A stretch of DNA of 64,000 nt, taken from SG8-39 sp041558415 (lineage in GTDB: Bacteria; Pseudomonadota; Gammaproteobacteria; Burkholderiales; SG8-39). Under the pieces are notes generated by a model that did not search any database, was not told the origin of the DNA, and worked only from the letters and a program-made list of their open reading frames with translations. Positions 28,670 to 37,817 of the stretch are shown here, in pieces. The translations under genes were made by a program, and so were the position numbers. The first letter of the stretch is position 1. Each line of letters begins with the position of its first letter. Where the stretch lies: positions 62,001-126,000 of the forward strand of contig JBFFEY010000004.1 in the NCBI GenBank assembly GCA_041558415.1. The letters run 5' to 3'.

Positions 28670-29880
28670 GCCGCCATCTTCGTATTCGCGCGGACAAACT
28701 CCGCCATGCGCGCGACGCCCTGCTCGATCGCGGCCTGCGAGGCCGCGTAAGAGAAGCGCACGTGCTGTCCCTCGTCGGGCACCCGTGCGCCGAAGTGGAT
28801 GTCAGCGAGCACCGCGACCCCGGCCTCGTTCAGCAGCCGCTTGCGGAACTCTTCCGAATCCGCCGCACCGATCTTGCGGCAGGCCTCGGTCACGTTCGGC
28901 CAGACGTAGAACGCCCCGCCCGGCACCTGGCAGCGCACGCCGGGCACCTCGTTCAGCAGGCGCACGATGAGGTCGCGCCGCGCGAGGAACTCTGCGCGCA
29001 TGCGCTCGGCCGCGTCCTGCGGCCCGTTGATCGCCTCGACCGCGGCCCACTGCGAAATCTGCGAAGCGCAGGACTCCGTGTTGGTGATCCAGCGCGTGAA
29101 AACCGGCGCGAGCGCCGGATTCGAGGTAAAACCGATGCGCCAGCCGGTCATCGCCCAGGTCTTCGAGGCGCCGTCGGAAATGATGGTGCGCTCGTACATG
29201 TCGGGCAGCTGCGCGATGGAGAAGAACTCGCCGGCATACGCCAGGCGCGAATAGATCTCGTCGGCGTAGATCCAGACCTGCGGATGTCGACGCAGGATCT
29301 CGGCGATTGCCTCGAGGTCCGTGCGCGACAGCAGTCCGCCAGTCGGGTTGTGCGGGTAGTTGAGAATGAGCAGCTTGGTACGCGGCGTGATCAAGCGCTC
29401 GAGCTCGGCCGGATCGAAGCCGAACCCGCGTGCTTCGCGCAGGTGGATCGGCACCGGCACGGCGCCGTTCGCCGCGATCTGCGACTCGTAGATCGGGAAT
29501 CCAGGATTCGGGTAGATCACCTCGTCGCCCGCGCCGTAGTCGGTCGTCGAGAGGATGGCGTAGGCGATGAACGGCTTGGCGCCGGCACCGACGACGACGT
29601 CCTCGGCACGGATCGGCAACCCGCCGCGCATGCCGGCCATGTACTTCGCTGCCGCTTCGCGCAGCTCGTCGATGCCGGCCGACGGCGTATAGCCGTGCTT
29701 GCCCGACTGGATGGCGCGGATCGCCGCCGCCTGTACGTGGTCGGGCGCGGGGAAATCGGGCTGGCCGATGCAGAAGCTGATGATGTCCTTGCCCGCGCGC
29801 GCCAGGGCGTTGACTTCGGCGAGCACGACGAAGGCGTTTTCCGTGCCGAGATGGCGCGCCCGATTGCTGATCTGCGGCAT
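28666..29880 (-). CDS. PLP-dependent aminotransferase, class I/II
   Basis: A 404-residue fold-type I aminotransferase. Visible features: IGQPDFPAP near residue 38, the aspartate-pyridine contact in the NYPHNPTGG/ADEIYSRL blocks, and the Schiff-base lysine in SDGASKTWAMTGWRIGF. The sequence is close to aspartate/alanine-type aminotransferases of subgroup I-gamma; the exact amino acid is not clear. An AGGGAG site precedes the ATG and a TAGAAT box lies further upstream. It is the first gene before the NUDIX-mnmA pair. Confidence 0.92.
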   Translation of the reverse strand: MPQISNRARHLGTENAFVVLAEVNALARAGKDIISFCIGQPDFPAPDHVQAAAIRAIQSGKHGYTPSAGIDELREAAAKYMAGMRGGLPIRAEDVVVGAGAKPFIAYAILSTTDYGAGDEVIYPNPGFPIYESQIAANGAVPVPIHLREARGFGFDPAELERLITPRTKLLILNYPHNPTGGLLSRTDLEAIAEILRRHPQVWIYADEIYSRLAYAGEFFSIAQLPDMYERTIISDGASKTWAMTGWRIGFTSNPALAPVFTRWITNTESCASQISQWAAVEAINGPQDAAERMRAEFLARRDLIVRLLNEVPGVRCQVPGGAFYVWPNVTEACRKIGAADSEEFRKRLLNEAGVAVLADIHFGARVPDEGQHVRFSYAASQAAIEQGVARMAEFVRANTKMAA

Positions 29881-29996
29881 GCGAGGGCTCCCTGATGAGG
29901 CCGGCGCGGTCTCATCCGACCGGCGAAAGCCCGGATTCTAGCGAATCGCCCTGCGGGGCCGGGCTAAGATACGGCATCGCTCAAGGGAGGGACGCC

Positions 29997-30758
29997 ATGA
30001 ACGAACAACCGCCGGCCATCGCCCCTGACGCAGCGTTCCAGCGCGAAGGCAAGGCCCGGCCGGCCGGCGCCGGCGTCGAGTGGTGGACCCAGGCCTGGTC
30101 GCTGTTCACGCGGCAGGTCGGCATGTGGATCGGCGTGATCGTGGTGACCTTCGTGGTCATCATCGTCGCCTCGCTCATCCCGGTGCTGGGCCAGCTGGTG
30201 GTCCTGCTGTTCGGACCGGTCATCGCCGGTGGCCTGATGCTCGGCGCGCGCGAGGTCGACCGCGGCGGCGAGCTGAATTTCGGCCACATCTTCGCCGGCT
30301 TTTCCAACCAGATGGGGCAGCTGGTGCTGGTCGGCGTGATCTACCTTGCCGGCACGGTGATCGCTGCCGTGGTCATCGGCCTGGTCGCCGGCGTCGGCAT
30401 CGGCACCCTGCTGATGGGCAGTCCGGGCGGACCCGACCCGGCCACGGTGGGCATTGCCGGCGCCACCGGCGTGCTGCTCGCGGTGCTGGTCGGCCTCGCG
30501 CTCATGCTGCCGCTCTACATGGCGATGTGGTTCGCGCCCGCGCTGGTGGTGTTCCACGAGCTCGACGCGGTGGACGCCATGAAGGCGAGTTTCTTCGGCT
30601 GCCTGAAGAACATCGTGCCGTTCCTCATCTACGGCATCGTCGGCATGCTGCTCGGCATCGTCGCGTCGATCCCGTTCGGCCTCGGCTGGCTGGTGCTCGG
30701 CCCGGTGGCGACGGCCTCGGTGTACGTCGGCTACCGGGACATTTACCTGTCCGCCTAG
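29997..30758 (+). CDS. BPSS1780-type membrane protein
   Basis: A 253-residue protein with an N-terminal soluble part (about 30 residues), the motif GVEWWTQAWSLF, and six or so hydrophobic helices ending in TASVYVGYRDIYLSA. This matches a family of integral membrane proteins of unknown function spread in betaproteobacteria. An AAGGGAGGG site supports the start at 29997. Its stop shares the four bases CTAG with the stop of the convergent gene. Confidence 0.85.
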   Translation: MNEQPPAIAPDAAFQREGKARPAGAGVEWWTQAWSLFTRQVGMWIGVIVVTFVVIIVASLIPVLGQLVVLLFGPVIAGGLMLGAREVDRGGELNFGHIFAGFSNQMGQLVLVGVIYLAGTVIAAVVIGLVAGVGIGTLLMGSPGGPDPATVGIAGATGVLLAVLVGLALMLPLYMAMWFAPALVVFHELDAVDAMKASFFGCLKNIVPFLIYGIVGMLLGIVASIPFGLGWLVLGPVATASVYVGYRDIYLSA

Positions 30759-31333
30759 CGCGGCTGGACCCAGGTTTCCGACCAGGCGAGGCAGGCGCTC
30801 GACGCTTCGCGGTCGCCGCGCTGCTCCGGCCACGGCTTGCCGGGTGCGGTTCGGCCGTCGAGCTCGACGCGCGCCGTGCGCGCCGGGAAGAACGTGCTGA
30901 ACACGCCGATCGGCCGGTCGTTGAAGCCCGGCGGCATGTTGAGCACGAACGGGGCGAGAAAATCCTGCCACGCCAAGACGATCCTGCTTCCCGAGCTCAC
31001 CACCTCCTCGCGCGCGCCGCCGGCAATGTCGCCGTAGCGCGAAAACTGCGCGTTCGTCACCGGCAGCGCGCGGTCCGCGAACGCCGGGTAGAGCAGCGAC
31101 TCGATCGTCTGCTGTAGCCAGCGCGCGACCGCCTCGTGATCGGCATATATGCGCACCGCGCCGTTTGTCAGCGTGCTCTGCACGAACAGCGCATGTCCCG
31201 CGCCCGCGGGGCACCACAGCACGCGCCAGTGGCTGATGCGGTCCGACTGCGTCTTGCCACCGTCGGCGCTCAGGCGGATGAACGAGTTTTCGCCGGTCAT
31301 GAGGACCATGTTCGGATCGACGGGTGATGTCAT
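30755..31333 (-). CDS. Hypothetical protein, 192 aa
   Basis: A soluble protein with no signal peptide or membrane helix. Recognisable features are only local: HWRVLWCPAGAGHALFVQS, RIYADHEAVARWLQ, and a proline-rich end. A GAGGAGGC site supports the ATG at 31333. The neighbouring hydrolase gene lies upstream on the same strand beyond a REP-like repeat. I do not recognise the family. Codon use is like the surroundings, so it is a real gene. Confidence 0.7.
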   Translation of the reverse strand: MTSPVDPNMVLMTGENSFIRLSADGGKTQSDRISHWRVLWCPAGAGHALFVQSTLTNGAVRIYADHEAVARWLQQTIESLLYPAFADRALPVTNAQFSRYGDIAGGAREEVVSSGSRIVLAWQDFLAPFVLNMPPGFNDRPIGVFSTFFPARTARVELDGRTAPGKPWPEQRGDREASSACLAWSETWVQPR

Positions 31334-31365
31334 AGCACGCCTCCTCGGCTGTTCATTGCGGCCCC

Positions 31366-31446
31366 GGGGTCAGACCCCTGTGGATAAGTCGCGATCGCGC
31401 TCGTTGATCGTAGTCTTTGAAGACTTATCCACAGGGGTCTGACCCC
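31366..31446. repeat. REP-like inverted repeat, copy B (two perfect DnaA boxes)
   Basis: Two 25-base arms (31366-31390 and 31422-31446) form a perfect inverted repeat around a 31-base spacer. Each arm joins GGGGTCAGACCCC to TGTGGATAAGTC (or complement). Perfect DnaA-box sequences lie at 31379-31387 and 31425-31433. It is the same element as at 24303-24383 but with fully matched arms. It lies upstream of the 192-aa gene and just after the amidohydrolase gene. Confidence 0.9.
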
Positions 31447-31453
31447 AATCACG

Positions 31454-32704
31454 TCATCGGTTCGCCCTCGCCAGCACGGCATTGGCAAGGACATTGACGC
31501 CGGGCACCGTTCTCTCGAGCGTCGCGTGCTCGTGATTGTTGTGCGTGATGCCGTCGGTGCAGGGCGTGAAGATCATCGCCGTGGGGGCGACGCGCGCGAC
31601 GAAGTAGGCGTCGTGCCCCGCCTGCGAGGCGATGTCCAGCGACGGCAGGCCGAGCGCCGCGGCGGTGTCGCGCAGCAGCGCGATGCACGACTTGTCGAAC
31701 AGGTCGGCGTTCCAGGTCCAGGCATCGAGCAGCTTCATGTCGACGTTGGCGCGCCGCGCGCACTCGGCCATCGCGTCCTGGAACGCGTCCAGCATCGCCT
31801 GCGCGACCCGTGGGTCCTCATGCCGCACGTCGCCGGTGAACTGCGCCCAGTCGGAGAGGATCCCCGGCTTGTTCGGCCAGGCGACGATGCGCGCCGCGGT
31901 GCCCTTGCCGCCGCTCGGGTGGTGTTTCCAGCCGATGTCGTTCACCGCGACCGCGAGCATCGATGCGCCGACCAGCGCGTTCCTGCGCTTGTCCATCGGC
32001 CAGGGCCCGGTGTGCGCGGTCTCGCCGGCGACATCGACGATGAAGCCGTGCGCGGTGTAGCCGTGCGTGACGACGCCCACATCGACTCCGGCCTGGTCGA
32101 GCAGCGGCCCCTGCTCGATGTGCAATTCGAAATAGCTGTCGAGCGCGCGCCCGCCGACCGGCGCCGTGCCCGCATAGCCGATGCGCGCCAGCTCGTCGCC
32201 GAAGCGCTTGCCGTCGTCGTCGCGCCGCTCGAGCACCCAGTCGAGCGCGTAGGCGCCGGCGAAGGCGCCCGAGGCGATCATCGGCGGCGAGAAGCGCGCA
32301 CCCTCCTCGTTCGTCCAGTTGACCACCTCGATCGGCCGCGCGGTCTCGATGCCGCGGTCGTTGAGCGTTCTCACGATCTCCAGTCCAGCGAGCACGCCGA
32401 CGATGCCGTCGTAGCGTCCGCCGTTCACCTGGGTGTCGAGGTGGCTGCCGACGACCACGGGGCGCGCGGACGCGTCGCGTCCCGCGCGGCGCGCGAACAT
32501 GTTGCCGACCTGGTCGACCGTCACCGTGCAGCCGGCCTCGCGGCACCAGCTGGCGAACAGGTCGCGCATCTCGCGGTCGGCCTCCGACAGCGCCACGCGC
32601 GACAGTCCGCCCGGGCGGCCGGGGCCGATGTCGGCCGAGCGCTCGACGGTCTGCCAATAGCGCGCGGCATCGATGTTCAGAGCGGTCTGCGGAGGCGCGT
32701 TCAT
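31454..32704 (-). CDS. Zn-dependent hydrolase, N-carbamoyl-L-amino-acid hydrolase / allantoate amidohydrolase family
   Basis: A 416-residue M20-type amidohydrolase. Metal-ligand blocks are VVGSHLDTQVNGGRYDG, NEEGARF, SYFELHIEQGPLLDQ, HTGPWPMDKRRNAL and SQAGHDAYFVA, in the order of the HyuC/AllC family. It probably removes carbamoyl or ureido groups from an amino acid in hydantoin, pyrimidine or purine breakdown; the exact substrate is unclear. The ATG at 32704 is preferred over one at 32713 because a TACAAT box ends 7 bases before it. Confidence 0.9.
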   Translation of the reverse strand: MNAPPQTALNIDAARYWQTVERSADIGPGRPGGLSRVALSEADREMRDLFASWCREAGCTVTVDQVGNMFARRAGRDASARPVVVGSHLDTQVNGGRYDGIVGVLAGLEIVRTLNDRGIETARPIEVVNWTNEEGARFSPPMIASGAFAGAYALDWVLERRDDDGKRFGDELARIGYAGTAPVGGRALDSYFELHIEQGPLLDQAGVDVGVVTHGYTAHGFIVDVAGETAHTGPWPMDKRRNALVGASMLAVAVNDIGWKHHPSGGKGTAARIVAWPNKPGILSDWAQFTGDVRHEDPRVAQAMLDAFQDAMAECARRANVDMKLLDAWTWNADLFDKSCIALLRDTAAALGLPSLDIASQAGHDAYFVARVAPTAMIFTPCTDGITHNNHEHATLERTVPGVNVLANAVLARANR

Positions 32705-32711
32705 GCCGTGC

Positions 32712-32717
32712 ATTGTA
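32712..32717 (-). promoter_or_regulatory. -10-like TACAAT box of the amidohydrolase gene
   Basis: TACAAT on the minus strand is followed by 7 bases and the ATG at 32704, with no ribosome site. Same geometry as queA and purB. Confidence 0.45.
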
Positions 32718-32778
32718 TCGGCAGCACCTCGCCATCCGATGCGGTGTATCGTGCGTGACTTGACGCGATATCGACCCG

Positions 32779-35700
32779 ATGCGTTGCACCGCCTGCAAGT
32801 TTGAGAACCCGCCGAAGGCGCGCTTTTGCGGCCAGTGCGGCGCCTCGCTCGCGGCGCGCTGCCCGGCCTGCAACGAGCCGGTCACGCCCGAGTTGCGCTT
32901 TTGCACGGCCTGCGGACACGCCCTCGCTTCCCCCGCGGCTGGCGCCGCAGCGCCCGCCGCGCCGGCCGCGCCGGCCGCCGAGGAAGGCGAGCGGCGCCAC
33001 GCGACCGTCGCATTCTCCGACCTCTCCGGCTACACGGCGCTAAACGAGCGCCTAGACCCCGAAGAGGTCGAGGCGATCATGGCGCGCATCAAACGCGAGG
33101 CCGTCGCCATCGTCGAACGTCACGGCGGCACCGTCAACCAGTTCGTCGGCGACGAGATCATGGCCCTGTACGGCGTGCCGGTGGCGCGGCGCGACGACCC
33201 GGGTCGTGCGGTGCGCGCCGCGTTCGAGCTGCATGCCGCGGTGCGCGCCATCAGCGAAGAGCTCGCGTCGCGCATCGGCAGCACGCTCGGCATGCACACC
33301 GGCGCGAGCACGGGACTCGTCGTCGTGCGGCGCAGCGATGCGCGCGCCGGGCAGTTCACGGTGACCGGCGACACGGTGAACACCGCGGCGCGTCTGCGCG
33401 CGCTCGCGGCGGACGACGAGGTGGTGGTCGGCGCCGACACCTGGCGCGAGATCTCGGCGCTGTTTGACGCCGAAGCCGGCGACGCCATCAGCGTCAAGGG
33501 CAAGCAGCAGCCGGTGGTGCCGTACCGCATCCGCGGCATGCGCAGCCGCGCCGAGGCGGGCCGCCCCTTCGTCGGGCGTACCGAGGAGCTGCAGCAGTTC
33601 GACGCACTGCTGCGCACCTGCCGCGAACTCGGGCGCGGCCGCGTGATCATCGTGCGCGGCGACCCGGGGATCGGCAAGACGCGCCTGCTCGGCGAATTTC
33701 ATGCACATGCTGCAGCGAGCGGCTTCGCCTGTCACAGCGCGCTGGTGCTCGACTTCGGCGCCGAGACCGGGCGCGACGCCGTGCGCAGCCTGGCGCGTGG
33801 TCTGCTCGGGCTGGGGTCCGATGCGGACGAGCCCGCGCGCCGCAGCGCGGCGCAGCGCGCCTGCGCCGACGGCGTGACGGCGGCCGAAAACGAGATGTTC
33901 GTCTGCGTGCTGCTCGACATCGAGCCGCCGCCCGCGCAACGCCCGATCTACGCCGCCTTGTCGCGCGAGGCGCGCATGCGCGGCCTGCGCGACACGCTCT
34001 GCGATCTCGTGCGTCAGGCGGGGGTCGGCGGTCCCTTGATGCTGCTGATCGAGGACGTGCACTGGGCAGACAGCTTGACGCTCGACCGGATTGCCGCGGT
34101 CGCGGCACTCACCCAGTCGCAGCCGCTGCTGCTGGTCGCCTCGACGCGCTTCGACAACGACCCCACCGCAGGCCCCTGGCGCACCGCCCTGCACGGGCTG
34201 CCGACGACGGGCGTCAATCTCGTCCCGCTCTCGGGAGACGAGGCCGAGCGGCTCGCCCATTCCTTCGCCGGCATGGCGGACGCGCTGATGCGCGAGTGCG
34301 TGCAGCGCGCCGCGGGCAATCCGCTGTTCCTCGAGCAGCTGCTGCTGAACGCCGACGAAGCCGGCCAGGCGAGCCTGCCGGGCTCGATCCAGTCGCTGGT
34401 GCATGCGCGCCTCGACCGGCTCGAGGCGCCCCACAAACTGGCGGTGCAGGCGGCGGCGGTGCTCGGCCAGCGCTTTTCGCTCGAGGCGCTGCGTCACCTG
34501 ATCGAGGATCCGGCCTACGACTGCGGTGCGCTGGTGGCGCACTTCCTCGTGCGTCGCGAGGAGGACGGCTTCCTCTTCAGCCACGCGCTGATCCGCAACG
34601 GCGTCTACGAGTCGCTGCTGCGCGCGCGACGCCGCCCGCTGCCCGCGCGCGCCGCGCAGTGGTTCGAGACGAGCGATCCGGTGCTCGCCGCCGAGCACTG
34701 GGACCGCGCCGAGGATGCGCGCGCGGCCGATGCCTACCTGAGCGCGACGCAGTCGGAGGCCCGCCAGTTCCGCTACGAACGCGCGCTCGCCCTCGCCGAG
34801 CGCGGCCTCGAGCTCGCCGCCGACGGCGGGCCACGCGTCGCGCTGCTCATGGCGCGCGGCAACCTGTTGCTCGAGCTCGGCCGCACGTCCGAGAGCATCG
34901 ACGCCTACCAGGCCGCGCTCGGCTCTGCGAAGGCACCGGCCGATCGCTTGCGTGCGCTCGTCGGCATGGCCTCGGGCATGCGCGTAAACGATCGCATCGA
35001 CGATGGTCTCGCCGCGCTCGCCGAGGCGCAGCCGCTCGCCGAGCAGGCCGGACTGGCGCTCGAGCTCGCGCAGCTGCATCACCTGCGCGGCAATCTTTAC
35101 TTCCCGCTCGCCCGCCTGGACGACTGCCTGCGCGAGCATCAGGCCTCGCTCGAGCACGCGCGTGCCGCAGGTTCGGTCGAAGCCGAGGCGGTCGCGCTCG
35201 GCGGACTCGGCGATGCCTACTACCTGCAGGGCCGCATGCGCTCCGCGCACGAGCAGTTTGTGCGTTGCGTCGCGCTTTCGCGCGAGCACGGCTTCGCCAG
35301 GCTCGAAGCCTCGGTGCTGCACATGGTCGGCTGGACCGCGGAGTATCTGCTGCAGCCGCGCAGCGCAATGGACATCGGGCTCCAGGCGGTCGCGCTCGCC
35401 GCGCGACTGTCGGACCCGCGCGCCGAAATGCTTTCCCACGCATTGTTGGGCGCGATGGGCGCCAGGACGCTTGGCGAATTCGATCTGTCCGCCGTGCACC
35501 TCGCGGCGACGCGAGAGCTGGCCACGAAGCTGGGCGCGAAGCGCTTCTACGCGCAGGCGCTCCACGACGAGGCGTTGATCGCTCTGCGACAGGGAGACCG
35601 CGTGCGCGCGCGGCAACTCGTGCACGACGCCCTGGCGAGCGTCGGTGAGGCCGGACTGGGTTTCTTCGGCGGGGCGCTCTACGGCACGCTCGCCTGGACA

Positions 35701-36084
35701 ACACACGACGCGACCGAGCGCGCCGAGGCGCTGCGTCAGGGGGAAGCGCTACTCGAGGGAGGCGCGAACAGCCACAATCACTTCCTGTTCCGTGCGGCCG
35801 CGATCGAACTGATGCTCGAGCAGCGCGACTGGGACGAGGCGGAGCATCAATGCGAGCGGCTGGAACGCTATACCGCTCGCGAACCCCTGCCCTGGTCCGA
35901 ATTTCTCGTCGCGCGGGGCCGTGCGCTCGCCCGCTTCGGGCGCGGCGAGCGCAGCGCCGAACTGCGCCAAACGCTCGCCGCGCTGCGCGAGAGCGCCGCG
36001 CGCGCCGAGTTCAACGTCGTGCTGCCGGCGCTCGACTCGGCGCTCGCGGCAATGGGGTCAGACCCCGTCCTCGCGCAGAACTAG
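32779..36084 (+). CDS. Class III adenylate/guanylate cyclase with zinc ribbon, AAA-type ATPase and TPR region
   Basis: A 1101-residue soluble multidomain protein. Residues 1-48 are a double zinc ribbon (CTAC, CGQC, CPAC, CTAC). An Ala/Pro linker leads to a cyclase domain (about 75-250) with metal-binding D81 (FSDLSGYT) and D125 (FVGDEIMALYG) and the transition-state residues N201 and R205 (VNTAARL), so it may be active. A STAND-like ATPase follows with Walker A GDPGIGKT at 294-301 and Walker B LMLLIEDVHWAD. The last 450 residues are TPR-like helical repeats. Similar cyclase-ATPase proteins are common but have poorly known roles. The last codons lie inside a REP half-site, and the stop shares CTAG with the convergent aminotransferase. 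Confidence 0.88.
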   Translation: MRCTACKFENPPKARFCGQCGASLAARCPACNEPVTPELRFCTACGHALASPAAGAAAPAAPAAPAAEEGERRHATVAFSDLSGYTALNERLDPEEVEAIMARIKREAVAIVERHGGTVNQFVGDEIMALYGVPVARRDDPGRAVRAAFELHAAVRAISEELASRIGSTLGMHTGASTGLVVVRRSDARAGQFTVTGDTVNTAARLRALAADDEVVVGADTWREISALFDAEAGDAISVKGKQQPVVPYRIRGMRSRAEAGRPFVGRTEELQQFDALLRTCRELGRGRVIIVRGDPGIGKTRLLGEFHAHAAASGFACHSALVLDFGAETGRDAVRSLARGLLGLGSDADEPARRSAAQRACADGVTAAENEMFVCVLLDIEPPPAQRPIYAALSREARMRGLRDTLCDLVRQAGVGGPLMLLIEDVHWADSLTLDRIAAVAALTQSQPLLLVASTRFDNDPTAGPWRTALHGLPTTGVNLVPLSGDEAERLAHSFAGMADALMRECVQRAAGNPLFLEQLLLNADEAGQASLPGSIQSLVHARLDRLEAPHKLAVQAAAVLGQRFSLEALRHLIEDPAYDCGALVAHFLVRREEDGFLFSHALIRNGVYESLLRARRRPLPARAAQWFETSDPVLAAEHWDRAEDARAADAYLSATQSEARQFRYERALALAERGLELAADGGPRVALLMARGNLLLELGRTSESIDAYQAALGSAKAPADRLRALVGMASGMRVNDRIDDGLAALAEAQPLAEQAGLALELAQLHHLRGNLYFPLARLDDCLREHQASLEHARAAGSVEAEAVALGGLGDAYYLQGRMRSAHEQFVRCVALSREHGFARLEASVLHMVGWTAEYLLQPRSAMDIGLQAVALAARLSDPRAEMLSHALLGAMGARTLGEFDLSAVHLAATRELATKLGAKRFYAQALHDEALIALRQGDRVRARQLVHDALASVGEAGLGFFGGALYGTLAWTTHDATERAEALRQGEALLEGGANSHNHFLFRAAAIELMLEQRDWDEAEHQCERLERYTAREPLPWSEFLVARGRALARFGRGERSAELRQTLAALRESAARAEFNVVLPALDSALAAMGSDPVLAQN
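36054..36066. repeat. REP half-site GGGGTCAGACCCC inside a coding end
   Basis: The 13-base palindrome core of the REP-like repeats occurs as a single copy inside the last ten codons of the cyclase-ATPase gene. It encodes part of the tail residues GSDPV. Confidence 0.8.
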
Positions 36085-37415
36085 GCCACCGTTTCAAGGA
36101 CCTCGGCCACCGCGCCGAACATCTGGTCGAAGTGCTTCGGCTCGACGATGAGCGGCGGGCAAAAGCCGATGTTGTCGCCGATCGGGCGCACGTAGACGCC
36201 TTTCTCCCAGCACTTCTCGAACACCTCGAAGCCGCGCGCGCCGGGCGCGCCCGGACGCGGCGCGAGCTCGACGGCGCCGATCAGGCCGAGGTTGCGGCAG
36301 TCGACGACGTGCGGTGCGCCCTGGAAGGCGTGGACGCCGTCCTCGAACGCCTTGGCGAGCGTACCTGCCGCGCGCGTCAGCAGCCCTTCCTCTGCATACG
36401 TATCGAGCGCACCCATCGCCGCGGCGCAGGCAAGCGGATGGCCGGAGTAGGTATAGCCGTGGAAGAACTCGACGCCGGCACTCGGCGTGTTCATGAACGT
36501 GTCGTAAATCGCGTCGGAGGCGATGACGCCGCCGAGCGGTACGGTGCCCGAGGTGATCGCCTTGGCGAACATCATCAGGTCGGGCTCGATGTCGAAGGTT
36601 TGCGCCGCGAACGGCGTGCCGAGCCGGCCGAAGCCGGTGATCACCTCGTCGAGGATCAACAGGATGCCGTGCCGCTGCGTGATCTCGCGCAGCCGCTTGA
36701 GGTAGCCCTCGGGCGGCACCAGCACGCCGCCGGCACCCGAGACCGGCTCGACGATCACCGCGGCGATGTTCTCCGCGCCGTGCAGCGGGATGATGCGCTC
36801 CTCGAGCTCGTCGGCGAGCTCGGCGCCGCGCTCGGCGCAGCCGCGCACGAAGGCGCGCGTCTTCAGGTCCTGGGTGTGGCGCAGGTGATCGACGCCCGGC
36901 AGCAGCATGCCGGCGTAGGCCTTGCGGTTGAGCGACACGCCGCCCACCGAGATGCCGGCCAGATTGACACCGTGGTAGCCCTTTTCGCGGCCGATGAAGC
37001 GCGTGCGCGAGGGCTCGCCCTGCAGGCGATGGTAGGCAAGCGCGATCTTGAGCGCGGTATCGGCCGCCTCCGAACCCGAATTGGTGAAGAACACATGGTT
37101 CAGGCTCTGCGGCGCGAGCGCGGCGACGCGCGCCGCCACCTCGAACGGCAGGCGATGGCCGAGCGAAAACGACGAAGCGTAGTCGAGCGTGCCGGCCTGC
37201 TTGCGGATCGCCTCGACGATCTTTGGCCGGCAATGGCCGGCGTTCACGCACCACAGGGTGGCGAGGCCGTCGAGCACCTGCTTGCCATCCTCCGTGGTGT
37301 AGTACATGTCCTTCGCCGACGCGATCATCTTCGGCGCGCGCTTGAAGCGCCGGTTGTCGGTGAAGGGCATCCAGTAATGCTCCAGCGCCTGCGCGCCGGA
37401 CTGCGCTGCGTTCAT
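36081..37415 (-). CDS. Class III aminotransferase (beta-alanine/omega-amino acid:pyruvate type)
   Basis: A 444-residue fold-type I aminotransferase that resembles omega-amino acid:pyruvate transaminases. It starts ALEHYWMPFTDNRRFK as in that group, has NSGSEAADTALKIALAY, EPVSGAGGVLVPPEGYL, LDEVITGFGRLG with the PLP-contact aspartate, and the PLP lysine in MMFAKAITSG. It may move amino groups from beta-alanine or other omega-amines to pyruvate. A GGGAGCGG site precedes the ATG. Its stop shares CTAG with the convergent cyclase gene. Confidence 0.92.
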   Translation of the reverse strand: MNAAQSGAQALEHYWMPFTDNRRFKRAPKMIASAKDMYYTTEDGKQVLDGLATLWCVNAGHCRPKIVEAIRKQAGTLDYASSFSLGHRLPFEVAARVAALAPQSLNHVFFTNSGSEAADTALKIALAYHRLQGEPSRTRFIGREKGYHGVNLAGISVGGVSLNRKAYAGMLLPGVDHLRHTQDLKTRAFVRGCAERGAELADELEERIIPLHGAENIAAVIVEPVSGAGGVLVPPEGYLKRLREITQRHGILLILDEVITGFGRLGTPFAAQTFDIEPDLMMFAKAITSGTVPLGGVIASDAIYDTFMNTPSAGVEFFHGYTYSGHPLACAAAMGALDTYAEEGLLTRAAGTLAKAFEDGVHAFQGAPHVVDCRNLGLIGAVELAPRPGAPGARGFEVFEKCWEKGVYVRPIGDNIGFCPPLIVEPKHFDQMFGAVAEVLETVA

Positions 37416-37445
37416 CAGCCGCTCCCTGTCTGGTTTCCGGCCGGG

Positions 37446-37817
37446 CTAGGCCGACAGCTGCAGCTCGGCACGCACCGCGTCCCAGGGCACCGCGACGCGG
37501 GCGCCGCGGCGCTCGATCAGGCCGAGGGCGACGAGCTGGCCGACGTCAGTATGCACGTTCTTGTAGTCGCGCTGCAGGCGTTTTGCCAGCGCGTAAACGC
37601 TGAGCGCCCCCTCCGCGGCGAGTCGCTCGAGGAGCTGCCAGCGCGCCGGCGTCAGCGCCCTGAGCAGCGCCGGCAGGTCGGGCAGCGCGAGGATGCGGCG
37701 CGGCGCGAGCTGTCCGCCCGCATCGAGATGGATCCACGCCGCCTCGAAGCGATCGAGCGCCTCCCCGGCGCCCTCGATACGCAGCTCGAGGCTGCGCTTG
37801 CCGCTCGCGCCATTCAT
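37446..37817 (-). CDS. tumA: TumA-like DNA-binding antitoxin (HVO_A0114 family)
   Basis: A 123-residue protein with a winged-helix in its C-terminal half: LTPARWQLLERLAAEG, then LSVYALAKRLQRDYKNVHTD and VGQLVALGLIERRG. That is the layout of the HVO_A0114-type DNA-binding protein paired with TumE toxins. The start (ATGAATGG) overlaps the stop of the upstream toxin gene by 4 bases. Likely role is neutralising the partner and repressing the pair. The N-terminal third, with no known motif, may bind the toxin. Confidence 0.75.
   Translation of the reverse strand: MNGASGKRSLELRIEGAGEALDRFEAAWIHLDAGGQLAPRRILALPDLPALLRALTPARWQLLERLAAEGALSVYALAKRLQRDYKNVHTDVGQLVALGLIERRGARVAVPWDAVRAELQLSA

Noticed and set aside
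24303..31446. Replication origin suggested by DnaA boxes
   Set aside because: The boxes lie inside repeated elements between ordinary genes. dnaA, dnaN, gidA or an AT-rich unwinding region are not nearby.
24303..31446. CRISPR array
   Set aside because: The repeats are inverted pairs of two copies, not regularly spaced direct repeats; no cas genes are present.
33052..35706. An 884-codon minus-strand frame opposite the cyclase-ATPase gene
   Set aside because: Mirror frame of a clearly domain-bearing gene; no motif, start site or family.
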